Source: an uncultured Lachnospiraceae bacterium
GTDB lineage: Bacteria; Bacillota; Clostridia; Lachnospirales; Lachnospiraceae
Direction: 5' to 3'
NCBI GenBank assembly: GCA_910585625.1
Contig: CAJUFQ010000032.1
Coordinates: 1 to 35,683 of the forward strand
Length of the DNA: 35,683 nt
A program made the translations under genes and the position numbers. Shown here piece by piece: positions 6,479 through 15,516 of the stretch. The notes under the pieces are model-generated. The model did no database searches, was not told the origin of the DNA, and saw only the letters and a program-made list of their open reading frames with translations. How positions within the stretch are numbered: position 1 is the stretch's first letter; every line of letters begins with the position of its first letter.

Positions 6479-8161
6479 CTATTGTATCCGAAAATCCGCA
6501 AATGTCTGGTAGACATCCAGCCGTCCCCAGCCAAACGACTTATCCGGATAAGTGCGCTGCGCGTCACGGTCTGCGCTCTGTATCAGAGAATTCTTGATGG
6601 CAATGCCGGTAATAGTCGAATAATGCCCTTGGACAATACTCCACTCCAACATGAGCGCAACGCCGCCCGAAGCAACTGCCGTCGCCGCGCTGGTTCCGCT
6701 CCTGGTGACAAACATGCCCCCGGGCGCTGCGCCATATACCTCTACACCCGGCGCCACGAAATCCGGCTTTATCAGGCCGCTCGCCGTAAAGCCCCTGCCA
6801 GACCTGAGATAAATGCTGTTATCTTTGGCGTCATATGCACCTACAGTCATGGGCGCTGCCGCTGAAGACGGCACGGTAAGCGTCGTATCAGGATTAGAAC
6901 GGACAAAAAACACCTCTCCGGTGAGAAATTCCTCCAACGGCAGCCATATGTGGAACGTATCGGAAATCTCCGACTGCTGGTAGACCCGGATATTCCAGAT
7001 GCCCTCGGTAGGCTTGGAAAAACTGATATAAATGACTTGGGAACCATCCAAAATCCCAGCAATCCGATAATCCACCGCTACTTTCGTGTCCTCAAACAGA
7101 AAGTTATATTCCCTGCCTCCCGACAAGATAAAATCGCTGGGCATCCTCTCCCCGGTTGGAGAAATGATGTCTACCACAAAACGTTGGGGCGCCCTTGCCC
7201 ATACTTCCGCATAAAATCCTTTTACATTCTCACCCACATTGATTTCAACATTTTTGTAATACTCATCGCTCTGAATTTCTCCCAGAAAATGATGGCGGGA
7301 ATTTCCTTCATTCCCTGCTGCAATCACTACGGCACGATCCCTGCGCAGCGCCATACTGTTCAGCATGGTAGAGAGCGGGTTCACGCCGGTATGCCCTCCC
7401 ATATCCGTCCCCAGCCCCACACAGATGACAAGGGGCATATGGCGTTCCTGGGCCAGCTTGCTCAGATACACGACGCCTGCCATGATATCGTTTTCCTGAT
7501 ACACAACAGCATCGTCATTTATAAAATAAAAATCCCGTAAATACTGCTTGGCAGGCTTAAGTTTGACCATAGCAATTTTACTGTAGGGGGCGGCTCCCAC
7601 AAAATTCTTCTCAGGAATCTCACTCCCGGCCGCCACGCTTGCCATATAGGTCCCATGCGCCTCTTCGTCCGTCATGGGAACTACCTCATGGGGATTCATA
7701 CTGTTCAGGGCGCGGTTAATCTGCTCATCCGTATACTCGCTCCCATAAATGAATCCTTCCGGCGGCGTCCCGCTCCTGTCCGTCTGATCCCACATTGCCA
7801 CGATCCTGGTACTGCCATCACTGTTGCGGAACACCTGATTCTCATAATCAATCCCCGAATCCAGAAAGCCAATCAGCACACCCTGCCCTTTCAATGCCAA
7901 TGTCGGCTGGTTCTGCAGCCGTAAAATCCCGCTTGCCTCCAACGCGCTCTCGTCCATGGGCGCATAGCATCCGGGAATCGCATTGTAACTGTAATTTCTA
8001 ATATTAAGCGGCGGATTATCCGCCCGCGATTTATATACAATGTCATAGGTTATATCCAGCCTCTGTACGCAGGGCGGAGTCGGGGTCCTCCGCGTCTCCA
8101 GGATATACTCAGCGATAAAATCGTAATACTCATTTGAATATACTGCTTCTTCACAATCCAT
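6479..8161 (-). CDS. S8 family subtilisin-like serine protease
   Basis: This 560-residue protein has a complete subtilase triad: Asp101 (GFLDSGIDY), His169 (EEAHGTYMASVAAG) and Ser491 (RSGTSAATA). The oxyanion Asn284 is in AAGNEGN. A long insert (about 290-430) separates His from Ser. This layout resembles the clostridial Csp proteases that process germination proteins and their Lachnospiraceae relatives, but here all three catalytic residues are intact. No signal peptide or membrane segment is seen, so it is either cytosolic or exported by an unrecognised route. The ribosome site is weak. It sits 46 bases after clpX and 41 before lspA, suggesting one transcript. A germination role is only a family-based guess. 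Confidence 0.9.
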   Translation of the reverse strand: MDCEEAVYSNEYYDFIAEYILETRRTPTPPCVQRLDITYDIVYKSRADNPPLNIRNYSYNAIPGCYAPMDESALEASGILRLQNQPTLALKGQGVLIGFLDSGIDYENQVFRNSDGSTRIVAMWDQTDRSGTPPEGFIYGSEYTDEQINRALNSMNPHEVVPMTDEEAHGTYMASVAAGSEIPEKNFVGAAPYSKIAMVKLKPAKQYLRDFYFINDDAVVYQENDIMAGVVYLSKLAQERHMPLVICVGLGTDMGGHTGVNPLSTMLNSMALRRDRAVVIAAGNEGNSRHHFLGEIQSDEYYKNVEINVGENVKGFYAEVWARAPQRFVVDIISPTGERMPSDFILSGGREYNFLFEDTKVAVDYRIAGILDGSQVIYISFSKPTEGIWNIRVYQQSEISDTFHIWLPLEEFLTGEVFFVRSNPDTTLTVPSSAAAPMTVGAYDAKDNSIYLRSGRGFTASGLIKPDFVAPGVEVYGAAPGGMFVTRSGTSAATAVASGGVALMLEWSIVQGHYSTITGIAIKNSLIQSADRDAQRTYPDKSFGWGRLDVYQTFADFRIQ

Positions 8162-8207
8162 ATGCTGCTCTTTTCTTTTTTACCAGCATATGCCGAAAAC
8201 CATCCGC

Positions 8208-9632
8208 TTATGCTCCCGTCGTCCCTGCATTCTCCGGCAAAGCCGGGCAGCCGCGCATACTAATCAGCGGCGCTCCATGGTTATCGATATAATCCTCCGT
8301 AATAGTCACCGTGCCGATGCTGTCGTCTTTGGGAATCTCGTACATGATGTCCAGCATGAATTCCTCAATAATGGCACGCAGCGCACGGGCTCCGATATCT
8401 TTCTTTTTCGCCTTCCTGGCAATCGCATGCAGAGCGCCCTCATCAAACTCCAGCTTAACCTCATCCAATGCCAGCAGTTTCTGGTACTGTTTGACAATCG
8501 CGCTCTTCGGCTCTGTGAGGATGCGCACGAGCATCTCCTCCGTCAATGCGTCCAGTGCGAAGATGACCGGCAGACGTCCCAGAAATTCCGGAATCATCCC
8601 ATATTTGCGCACATCCTCTACCTCTACCCGTTGCAGGAGATTTTCTTCCCCATCGTATTTATCCTTTAAGTCGGCATGGAAGCCCATGGCTGACTGCTTA
8701 TTGAGCCGTTCTTTGATGATTTCCTCCAAATCAGGGAACGCTCCCCCGCAGATAAAGAGGATATTCCTGGTATTGACCGTAGCAAGCGGTACCATCGCGT
8801 TCTTGCTGTTGGCCCCCACCGGGACTTCAATCTCCGCTCCCTCCAGGAGCTTTAACATCCCCTGCTGCACGCTCTCTCCGCTAACGTCACGCTGGTTCGT
8901 GGTCTTCTTCTTGGCAATCTTGTCTATCTCATCTATAAAAATAATGCCATGCTCGGCACGCTGCACGTCATTGTCTGCAGCCGCAAGGAGCTTGGAGACC
9001 ACGCTTTCAATATCATCCCCGATATAGCCCGCTTCCGTCAGCGAAGTGGCGTCAGCAATGGCAAGCGGCACATCCAAAAGCCTTGCAAGGGTCTTGACCA
9101 TATAAGTCTTCCCGCTGCCGGTTGGGCCCAGCATCAGCATATTGGACTTCTCAATCTCAATCCCATCCTGCTCGTCACAGCAGACCCGTTTATAATGGTT
9201 ATACACAGCCACAGCCATGACCTTCTTGGCATGTTCCTGCCCTACGACATATTCATCCAGGCTCGCTTTGATTTTATGGGGCGCAGGGATGGCCCTGATA
9301 TCCAGCTCGGGCTTTGCCTCCTTGTCCTCCTTTTTCTTTTTCTTCTTTATCTTCTGGCTCTTAGGCACCGCGTTCATATTCTGGAGGTCTGAGAGGTTAA
9401 TCATGCTGATATTGGGCATGTTCCCAAAATTCCCCATATCCCCAATCGGGAACCCGGCATGGTTCATCGTATCAAATGTCTTTTGCATACAGTCCTGGCA
9501 GATACATATGTCGTTGGGAATACGAATCATTTTCCCAGCCTTGCTCTCCGGCCTGTGGCAGATGTAACAGATGGCCTCATATGTTTCTGATTCTTCCGCT
9601 TCTGTGCTGTCTATCTTTTCCTTGTCGCTCAT
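8208..9632 (-). CDS. clpX: ClpX-type AAA+ unfoldase
   Basis: This 474-residue protein is about 50 longer than typical ClpX. The N-terminal zinc domain uses Cys22, Cys25, Cys45 and Cys48. A spacer with a lysine-rich run (about 91-107) follows, then the AAA+ core. The core shows Walker A GPTGSGKT (169-176), pore loop GYIG (202-205), Walker B IIFIDEID (230-237), RDVSGESVQQGMLKLLEG and sensor-2 GARALR (414-419). The ClpP-docking IGF loop reads MGF (316-318), so ClpP pairing is plausible. It has no tig or clpP neighbour. Instead it leads a group with a subtilase and lspA, which fits a second, specialised ClpX. SD: AAGGAG. It has its own promoter. Confidence 0.93.
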   Translation of the reverse strand: MSDKEKIDSTEAEESETYEAICYICHRPESKAGKMIRIPNDICICQDCMQKTFDTMNHAGFPIGDMGNFGNMPNISMINLSDLQNMNAVPKSQKIKKKKKKEDKEAKPELDIRAIPAPHKIKASLDEYVVGQEHAKKVMAVAVYNHYKRVCCDEQDGIEIEKSNMLMLGPTGSGKTYMVKTLARLLDVPLAIADATSLTEAGYIGDDIESVVSKLLAAADNDVQRAEHGIIFIDEIDKIAKKKTTNQRDVSGESVQQGMLKLLEGAEIEVPVGANSKNAMVPLATVNTRNILFICGGAFPDLEEIIKERLNKQSAMGFHADLKDKYDGEENLLQRVEVEDVRKYGMIPEFLGRLPVIFALDALTEEMLVRILTEPKSAIVKQYQKLLALDEVKLEFDEGALHAIARKAKKKDIGARALRAIIEEFMLDIMYEIPKDDSIGTVTITEDYIDNHGAPLISMRGCPALPENAGTTGA

Positions 9633-9669
9633 CCTGAATTCTCCTTTTCCCCCTCTGGAATATGGTCTT

Positions 9670-9698
9670 ATTATAATTCAAGGCCAGACATTGCACAA
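9670..9698 (-). promoter_or_regulatory. Promoter of the clpX operon
   Basis: On the minus strand: TTGTGC (plus 9693-9698), a 17-base spacer, then a perfect TATAAT (plus 9670-9675). The start point is about 30 bases before the clpX ATG. Confidence 0.7.
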
Positions 9699-9748
9699 CC
9701 TGTTTTTGCATTTGTATTAATCTTTATCAATAATCTTAAAATGCCATA

Positions 9749-10873
9749 TCAATATTGATAGAAGAAATTGTACCCGCAGAATTTGCGGTTAATCGGATCG
9801 AAGTACAGCCCCATCGCAGCATCCCCCTGCACCAAGAGCAGAATCATGTCTTTCAGTTCGACCACCTGGTAGGAATAATCGACCGAATCTTCCTGATTCA
9901 CATCCTGCACGGAACCATCACCGGCATCCTTATCAGGCTGGAATATCGCTCTCCATTCTTTGTCCCACTGGCTGATTCCTTTGGCCAGCTCTTCATCCTC
10001 CCCATTCCCCTGCATAATGTCTTCCAGCCAGCGGAACCCATAGAGATAGGCATTCTCATATACGTCATCCACCAGATAAATCGTGGGATAACCCATATCG
10101 TTCAGCTGGGACATATAAGCAAAATACTTTGCAAAACTTTCCTCCGACTCTTCCAGCGCCTCGACCATTTTCTTCTTCCCTTCCTTCCACGCCTTCTGTT
10201 CCCTGCGGTCTCCAGATCTATATTCCGCACAGACAAAATTTATGATGTTCCAATCGCTGCAGGCAATCCTCACCTGGAACTTCTTCCCACACAGCTCCAG
10301 GATTCCGCGGTAAAAATAAATCGTCCCCACAGATACACTCTCAGTCATAATCATATTCTGCAGAATGTGGCGTCCCTTTTCCTGGAACCAGCCAAATACT
10401 TCTTCCATATCCACGCCTGTTTCACAGGAAATCAGTTCACTGAAATAATAATCGGTTGCTATATAACCTTGCACCCGCAGTTCCGGCACACTATCCACCA
10501 GCGCATCTCCAGCCACGCTCTCCGCCATGTCCACAGCCGAACCAGGCTGCGTCTCTGTTTCCCCGGCTTCTATTGCACATGCCCCTTCCGGGAAATATTG
10601 CTCAACAAAACTTTCCTCTGTCAGGAAAATCGGGGTAACTTCCACCTCTCTCTGCACCCTGTCTTCCGGGAAGTAATTCCAAGGAAAGATTTCGATATCA
10701 TCCTCGATCTTCCCATAGAAGATTTTGGAACCGGCATTTTCATATCTCGCGCGTTCTGGTACGCTCTCACTCCTTAAAATCTGCTTTCCACGATCCACGA
10801 TTCCCAGATATCCCATCCCTAGGATGACCATTGCGCACAGAAGCGTCAGTACGATAGATTTCATGTCACGCAT
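9749..10873 (-). CDS. Exported protein of unknown function, co-transcribed with a two-component system
   Basis: This 374-residue protein has an N-terminal hydrophobic segment (about 6-25), either an uncleaved anchor or a signal peptide; no lipobox Cys is present. The rest is hydrophilic and acidic with no motif I recognise. There is an acidic low-complexity stretch around 100-130 and a soluble alpha/beta region after it. Its ATG overlaps the histidine kinase stop by 8 bases, so it is translationally coupled. It may be an extracytoplasmic accessory or output of that system. Product assignment: unknown. Confidence 0.75.
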   Translation of the reverse strand: MRDMKSIVLTLLCAMVILGMGYLGIVDRGKQILRSESVPERARYENAGSKIFYGKIEDDIEIFPWNYFPEDRVQREVEVTPIFLTEESFVEQYFPEGACAIEAGETETQPGSAVDMAESVAGDALVDSVPELRVQGYIATDYYFSELISCETGVDMEEVFGWFQEKGRHILQNMIMTESVSVGTIYFYRGILELCGKKFQVRIACSDWNIINFVCAEYRSGDRREQKAWKEGKKKMVEALEESEESFAKYFAYMSQLNDMGYPTIYLVDDVYENAYLYGFRWLEDIMQGNGEDEELAKGISQWDKEWRAIFQPDKDAGDGSVQDVNQEDSVDYSYQVVELKDMILLLVQGDAAMGLYFDPINRKFCGYNFFYQY

Positions 10874-12275
10874 GAGCCTTCCCTCCTTTCATGCGGATGA
10901 AGACACGCGTCCCCTCTCCCAGCCTGCTCTCAAACTGCATTTTTCCCTGGTGGTGGGAGACGATTTCCGCACATAAGGCCAACCCAAGCCCCGCGCCTCC
11001 GCTGGCGCGGCTCCTAACTTTATCTACCATATAAAATGCCTGGGTAATCTTGGCAATCTCTTCCTCCGGGATGCCTACTCCCTCGTCTTCTACTGTAATA
11101 CAGAACCATCCTTCCTCAAACTTCCCTGCAACCCGGATGCATCCGCCTTCCCGGGATGCTTTGATGGCATTGTCCACCAGGTTATAGAGGAGGGATTTAA
11201 ATAACTCCCTATCCACGCACAGCAGCCCGGCCTCGGACTCGCAAGACAGATCCATCATATGGTTGTCCGCAATCACTTTCAAAGAAGCCCCGATTTCATG
11301 GAACAGGCTTTCCATATCTTCCTGTCCCCACTCCAGCTTTGCCTCTCCTACGGTAATCAGCTCCATCAACTTCCCGGACAGCGTGCGCATACGGCTGGCC
11401 TCTTCCTTGATTATCCCTGCATACTCAATCCTGTTCTCTTCTGTTATATCCTTCTTTATCTGCAGAAGATCTGAAAATCCAAGAATTGACGTGAGCGGCG
11501 TCTTCATTTCATGTGATAAATTGTCTATGAAATGCTTACGGTCCTCCGCCACGTTCTCCAGCGCACGTACATTGCTCTCCACCGATTCCGCCATAATATT
11601 CATGTTCCGCGCAAGTTCTGACAGCTCGTCATGGCCCCGCAGCTGGATGCGCTTTCGGTAATTTCCCAGGGCGATTTCCTCCGTCCCCTCATTTACCTTC
11701 TTCAAAGGATGCAGCAGCATCTTTACCACGACAAGCAGGATTAGGGCGATGACAATGGCACAGGACATGCTGATAATCTGGATTTCATAGAGCATATTCT
11801 CATGGATTTTCACGACGTCCCGGATATCGTTCTCTGTTATGATATAATAATTTTTCCCTTCGAAGTTTTCCGCAGATACCGTGTAAAGCTGGTATTCCTG
11901 TACTTGCATATAGGCCCCTTCCCCCTCTTCTACCGCCTTCACCAGCTCCTGCGGTATCTCCATCTTCTTATTGGCATAGACCGCTTCCTTCTCCCCATCC
12001 AGGAATGCCACGCCGTTGCTGCTTTCCCCAAATGTCTCTGCCATGAAGCCCAGAATCGTCTTTTCATCCAGCACGATGGCATTCTTTCTCAGGCGTTCCG
12101 TCAGCATCATGCTCTTGAAACTCGTGACCAGGAATTCATGTTCGCTATATACGCTTTGCTTTTTCTGATCCATTGCAAGGGAAAAGCTGTTTTTTAACAA
12201 CAAAATACTGGTCATGCTCACAGCCAGCATTACCAGTATCAGCGTATATAAAAATATTTTCTGCCAAAGCTTCAT
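10866..12275 (-). CDS. Sensor histidine kinase
   Basis: This 469-residue membrane kinase has a first TM at about 7-27, an extracytoplasmic sensor region (28-163) and a second TM at 165-187. A HAMP linker (188-240) and HisKA with phospho-acceptor His255 (DNLSHEMKTPLTS) follow. The ATPase domain has an N box (LVDNAIKAS, about 367-374), G1 DEGVGIP (397-403) and G2 GGAGLGLAL (426-434). It phosphorylates the response regulator encoded 3 bases upstream. The sensed signal is unknown. The final codons overlap the next gene of the operon. Confidence 0.95.
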   Translation of the reverse strand: MKLWQKIFLYTLILVMLAVSMTSILLLKNSFSLAMDQKKQSVYSEHEFLVTSFKSMMLTERLRKNAIVLDEKTILGFMAETFGESSNGVAFLDGEKEAVYANKKMEIPQELVKAVEEGEGAYMQVQEYQLYTVSAENFEGKNYYIITENDIRDVVKIHENMLYEIQIISMSCAIVIALILLVVVKMLLHPLKKVNEGTEEIALGNYRKRIQLRGHDELSELARNMNIMAESVESNVRALENVAEDRKHFIDNLSHEMKTPLTSILGFSDLLQIKKDITEENRIEYAGIIKEEASRMRTLSGKLMELITVGEAKLEWGQEDMESLFHEIGASLKVIADNHMMDLSCESEAGLLCVDRELFKSLLYNLVDNAIKASREGGCIRVAGKFEEGWFCITVEDEGVGIPEEEIAKITQAFYMVDKVRSRASGGAGLGLALCAEIVSHHQGKMQFESRLGEGTRVFIRMKGGKAHA

Positions 12276-12278
12276 GCA

Positions 12279-12941
12279 CTACTCCTTTGCGCTTTCTAAG
12301 CGGTATCCAAGCTTAGGGATGGTCACCAGCTTGTCCTTAAGATCCAGCTTCTTACGCAGCTGCTGGATATGGATGTCAATCGTCCGGCTCTCGCCCTCAT
12401 ATTCAAACCCCCAGACAGCTGACAGCAGCCGGTCCCTGGAAATCGCCACATCCTTATGCTGCATGAAAAAAATCAGGACGTCAAACTCTTTGGGCGTGAG
12501 ATAGACTTCCTCACCATCCGCACGGCAGATATGCTCCTCCACATTGACGGTAATGTTCCCATAATGGTACACCCGCTCAATGCGTTTCACCCGGCGCAGG
12601 ATTACTTCTATCCGTGCCAGCAGTTCCATGGCCTCGAAAGGCTTGACAATATAATCTTCAGCGCCCAGACGCAGTCCCCGCACCTTGTCCGTCAGCTCCT
12701 GTTTCGCCGTGATGAAGATTACCGGCGCATCCATGTTGGTGCGTTTGCGCATGATTTCAAATCCGCTCATGTCAGGGAGCATCACATCCAGCAAAACCAA
12801 ATCATAATTCCCATTTTCTATCTTCTCGAAAGCCTGCGCCCCATTATCGCATAGCTCACTCTCATAGCCGCCAATAGCGACCGTAGCCTCCATCAGCTTT
12901 GCGATATTAGGATCGTCTTCCACAATCAAAATTTTTATCAT
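12279..12941 (-). CDS. OmpR/PhoB family response regulator
   Basis: This 220-residue protein has a receiver domain (1-115) with acidic pocket Glu8-Asp9-Asp10, phosphorylation site Asp52 (LVLLDVMLP), Thr78 and Lys100 (IVKPF). A winged-helix DNA-binding domain (about 125-218) shows LTPKEFDVLIFFMQH and SRTIDIHIQQLRKKL. It is the first gene of the three-gene operon with the kinase and the exported protein. GGAGG lies about 12 bases before the ATG, a rather long spacing. Confidence 0.96.
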   Translation of the reverse strand: MIKILIVEDDPNIAKLMEATVAIGGYESELCDNGAQAFEKIENGNYDLVLLDVMLPDMSGFEIMRKRTNMDAPVIFITAKQELTDKVRGLRLGAEDYIVKPFEAMELLARIEVILRRVKRIERVYHYGNITVNVEEHICRADGEEVYLTPKEFDVLIFFMQHKDVAISRDRLLSAVWGFEYEGESRTIDIHIQQLRKKLDLKDKLVTIPKLGYRLESAKE

Positions 12942-12978
12942 CTGAACTTAATTCCTCCGGTAACTGCACTCAAGTCAT

Positions 12979-13022
12979 ATATTACCCTGACATCTGTAAA
13001 TTTGTACGCAGAAAAATGTAAA
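12979..13022 (-). promoter_or_regulatory. Two-component operon promoter with TTTACA direct repeats
   Basis: Minus-strand TTTACA occurs twice, 22 bases apart (plus 12995-13000 and 13017-13022). The two copies flank a -35-like GTACAA (13002-13007), with TAATAT 17 bases downstream (12979-12984). Direct repeats at two helical turns are typical of PhoB-like regulators, so autoregulation is plausible. Confidence 0.45.
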
Positions 13023-13038
13023 ATTAATGTTATGCTTA

Positions 13039-14535
13039 TTACATATACTTCTCAATCATCTCCACGGTCTGCAGCAATTCATCCATCCGCTCCTGCGCCT
13101 GCCTTGCCTGCCGGCTTGTATCTTCGCCCAGCTCCACTGCCTGCTGTGTGTTTGCAGAAACCTCCTGGCTTACTGCTGAAATCTGGTTGATGCTGTCCAC
13201 AATCGCGTTGTTGGACTGCAGGATTTCTTCTATTTTCCCATAGATTTCCCCGACATTCTCATTCAGATCGCCCATTCGCCCGCCAATGCCGGAGAACTGC
13301 TCATTCGCGCTCTCAATCAGGACATGCTCTTCCCGCGAGCTATCCATGACATTGTCCACCGTATTCTTGGCCGCATCTGCATTCAGCCGCAGCTGCTGCA
13401 CGATTTTCTGGATATTTTCAGTGAGCTTCCTGGTCTCGTCTGCCAGCACACGGATTTCCTCTGCCACCACGGCAAAACCACGTCCAGCTTCCCCGGCCCT
13501 TGCGCTCTCAATCGATGCATTCAGGGCCAAGAGGTTGGTCTGGCTGGAAATGGCAAAAATCTGCTCGGTAATCTCGTCCACTTCCCTTGCATTTTCAATC
13601 AGCTGTTTCACGCAGGAAACAACCTCCCCATTTGCCGTCTGCATCTTCCCGGACTGCTCCTGCAGGGTGTCCATAGTCCTCTGTCCTTCATCCACAGCCA
13701 CCATCGACTGTTTTGCAAGCTCCAGCATCTGGTCAGACATTTCTTTGGTGCGCGCAATCATGCCATGGATATTTTCTGTCATGACAGTCTGCTTCTCAAT
13801 GCTCTCCGCATTGTGGGAATTGCCCTCGGATATCCCGCCAAGCGCCTGCGCCGTGGTATCCACGTTCTGGGTGAGGATATTTATGTACTCCTCTGCTTTC
13901 GCAGAATTGTCCCTGACTGCCTGCGCCACTTTCAGCACATCGTCAAGAAGCTGGTGGCTTTTCTCTTTTTCTTCATTGATATCGGAAATCTTATCATCAT
14001 TGTTGTGGTTGGAAATTTTAGTAGTGCCACACAGCACAATCAGGTATACAATGACCGTCGCACCCTGAACCAGGAGCGAGGTGCTGTTCAATTCCGCACC
14101 GGAAGCAAGCGTCTGTTTCACGGCCGCCAGATACACGAGATCCACAACCGTAATCAGGCTGTAGACGACCGCAATGCGCAAAATGAGCTTGTAGTCAAAA
14201 TATAAGATATAAATTACTGTCAACGGGAACACGATTGCGAACACCAAGTCGTTCTGCGCCCCCAAAAGCGCAATCGCATAGACTATCATGTACCCTGTCA
14301 CAGAGACATGTTTAAAGATTTTACTATCCCTCTGGCGCAGGAACACAACATAGTCGGCAATCATGGAAACCAAAACCGTCAGTTCCACTGCCATCAGAAA
14401 CCCCAGCCCGATATTCCCCTTGCTATAATCACTGAAATACCCGAAAAACAGGAATAAATCCATAATCGTGATTATGATAAGCAAAAACTGGTTCACAGAT
14501 CTTTCTCTGTTGTAAGCTTTTTTCCTCTCGTTCAT
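13039..14535 (-). CDS. Methyl-accepting chemotaxis protein, 6-TM type
   Basis: This is a 498-residue receptor. The ATG at 14535 is chosen because AAGGAG lies 7 bases upstream and the promoter lies just before it; an earlier in-frame ATG would precede the promoter. The N-terminal 170 residues form about six membrane helices without a large outside sensor domain. A cytoplasmic four-helix signalling hairpin follows, with its tip at EIFAISSQTNLLALNASIESARAGEAGRGFAVVAEEIR-like sequence. Glu/Gln-rich adaptation helices are on both sides. There is no CheW-binding C-terminal pentapeptide. It signals to CheA. No other chemotaxis or flagellar gene is nearby. Confidence 0.94.
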   Translation of the reverse strand: MNERKKAYNRERSVNQFLLIIITIMDLFLFFGYFSDYSKGNIGLGFLMAVELTVLVSMIADYVVFLRQRDSKIFKHVSVTGYMIVYAIALLGAQNDLVFAIVFPLTVIYILYFDYKLILRIAVVYSLITVVDLVYLAAVKQTLASGAELNSTSLLVQGATVIVYLIVLCGTTKISNHNNDDKISDINEEKEKSHQLLDDVLKVAQAVRDNSAKAEEYINILTQNVDTTAQALGGISEGNSHNAESIEKQTVMTENIHGMIARTKEMSDQMLELAKQSMVAVDEGQRTMDTLQEQSGKMQTANGEVVSCVKQLIENAREVDEITEQIFAISSQTNLLALNASIESARAGEAGRGFAVVAEEIRVLADETRKLTENIQKIVQQLRLNADAAKNTVDNVMDSSREEHVLIESANEQFSGIGGRMGDLNENVGEIYGKIEEILQSNNAIVDSINQISAVSQEVSANTQQAVELGEDTSRQARQAQERMDELLQTVEMIEKYM

Positions 14536-14575
14536 TTCTGTTCTCCTTATTAAATGCAAGTAATTTGTCCCAATT

Positions 14576-14604
14576 ATGCTATCATAGTCTAATTTCTTTT
14601 TCAA
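14576..14604 (-). promoter_or_regulatory. Promoter of the chemotaxis receptor gene
   Basis: Minus strand: TTGAAA (plus 14599-14604), a 17-base spacer, then TAGCAT (plus 14576-14581). This is sigma-A-like, not the flagellar sigma-28 type. It lies inside the longest open frame and so supports the later start codon. Confidence 0.6.
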
Positions 14605-14709
14605 GGATTGTATCTGGCAATTTTTGCATGTTTCTATGTTATTTTTGGCTCCTTCCACGCCTTATTTTCGATATTTTCAAAATATGCGCCGTGGTTAACA
14701 GCCCATCCT

Positions 14710-15432
14710 TTAGTCCCACCAGAAATACCAGACGTCCGATTCCGCAAGCCCGGCTGCCAGTTCTGAGATTTTACAAGTGCTTGTTCCCTGATCCACCCTA
14801 TCTGGGCAGAACGCATAATGCTCCTTGGCCGCCTCCATGCTGTCGGCCCCATTCAATTTAAAGGGCGCATAGAACTCCATCACATCATGGGTAAACAACG
14901 CCGGCACTGCCTGGTATTTCTGATACCAATACTTGCAGACAGCAATCATTTCCTCTGCCGCCGGGCACTCATTCCAGCCGCCCATAGGCAGATAGGCAAC
15001 GATTTCCCATGGGTTTTTCACCGGGATTTCCAAAAGCAAAGTATCTGCCTCCAGCATCCCATCGCGGAAAGACTGATACCCAATAAACTGGTGCAGCTCT
15101 TCCCCTTCGGTCTCCTCTCCCAGCAGCTCCTCAACTTCCTCCGCTTCATACTCCTCCGTATACTCTGCAAAACGTTCCTTTAAGATTTCTTTGCCGTTGT
15201 CCCCACAGCCAGCGATAATTTTTTCCCTGTCATAATTTTGTTTCATGACTTCCTCCAGCCACTCCACAGCACACGCATCCATGCAGAGGAATACGGGCCA
15301 GAAGCCCCCTGTTTTCCCCTCCTCATATGCCTTCCGGTATGCCTGCTCCGCAAGTTCTGGTTCAGTTCCTTTCTCAAACACCGTGTATTTGCACTGGAAA
15401 CTCTCTGCTATTTTCCTTGCCTGTTCCTCCAT
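14710..15432 (-). CDS. DUF4253 domain protein
   Basis: This is a 240-residue soluble acidic protein. Its C-terminal half has the DUF4253 signature: LLLEIPVKNPWEIVAYLP, GGWNECP, CKYWYQKYQAVPALFTHDVMEF and HYAFCPDRVDQG. The N-terminal half is charged and Glu-rich. DUF4253 proteins are usually found as hypothetical or immunity-like genes; no toxin gene is visible here. A GGAGG site precedes the ATG. It follows the YwqG-like gene by 84 bases and is probably in the same unit. Function unknown. Confidence 0.87.
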   Translation of the reverse strand: MEEQARKIAESFQCKYTVFEKGTEPELAEQAYRKAYEEGKTGGFWPVFLCMDACAVEWLEEVMKQNYDREKIIAGCGDNGKEILKERFAEYTEEYEAEEVEELLGEETEGEELHQFIGYQSFRDGMLEADTLLLEIPVKNPWEIVAYLPMGGWNECPAAEEMIAVCKYWYQKYQAVPALFTHDVMEFYAPFKLNGADSMEAAKEHYAFCPDRVDQGTSTCKISELAAGLAESDVWYFWWD

Positions 15433-15516
15433 GTCTCTTTCCTCCGTCTTTCCCTCATGCTAAATCAATATGCCAAACATACTCCGGTTCTCAGGCGGCT
15501 TCTCTATTAATACCAC

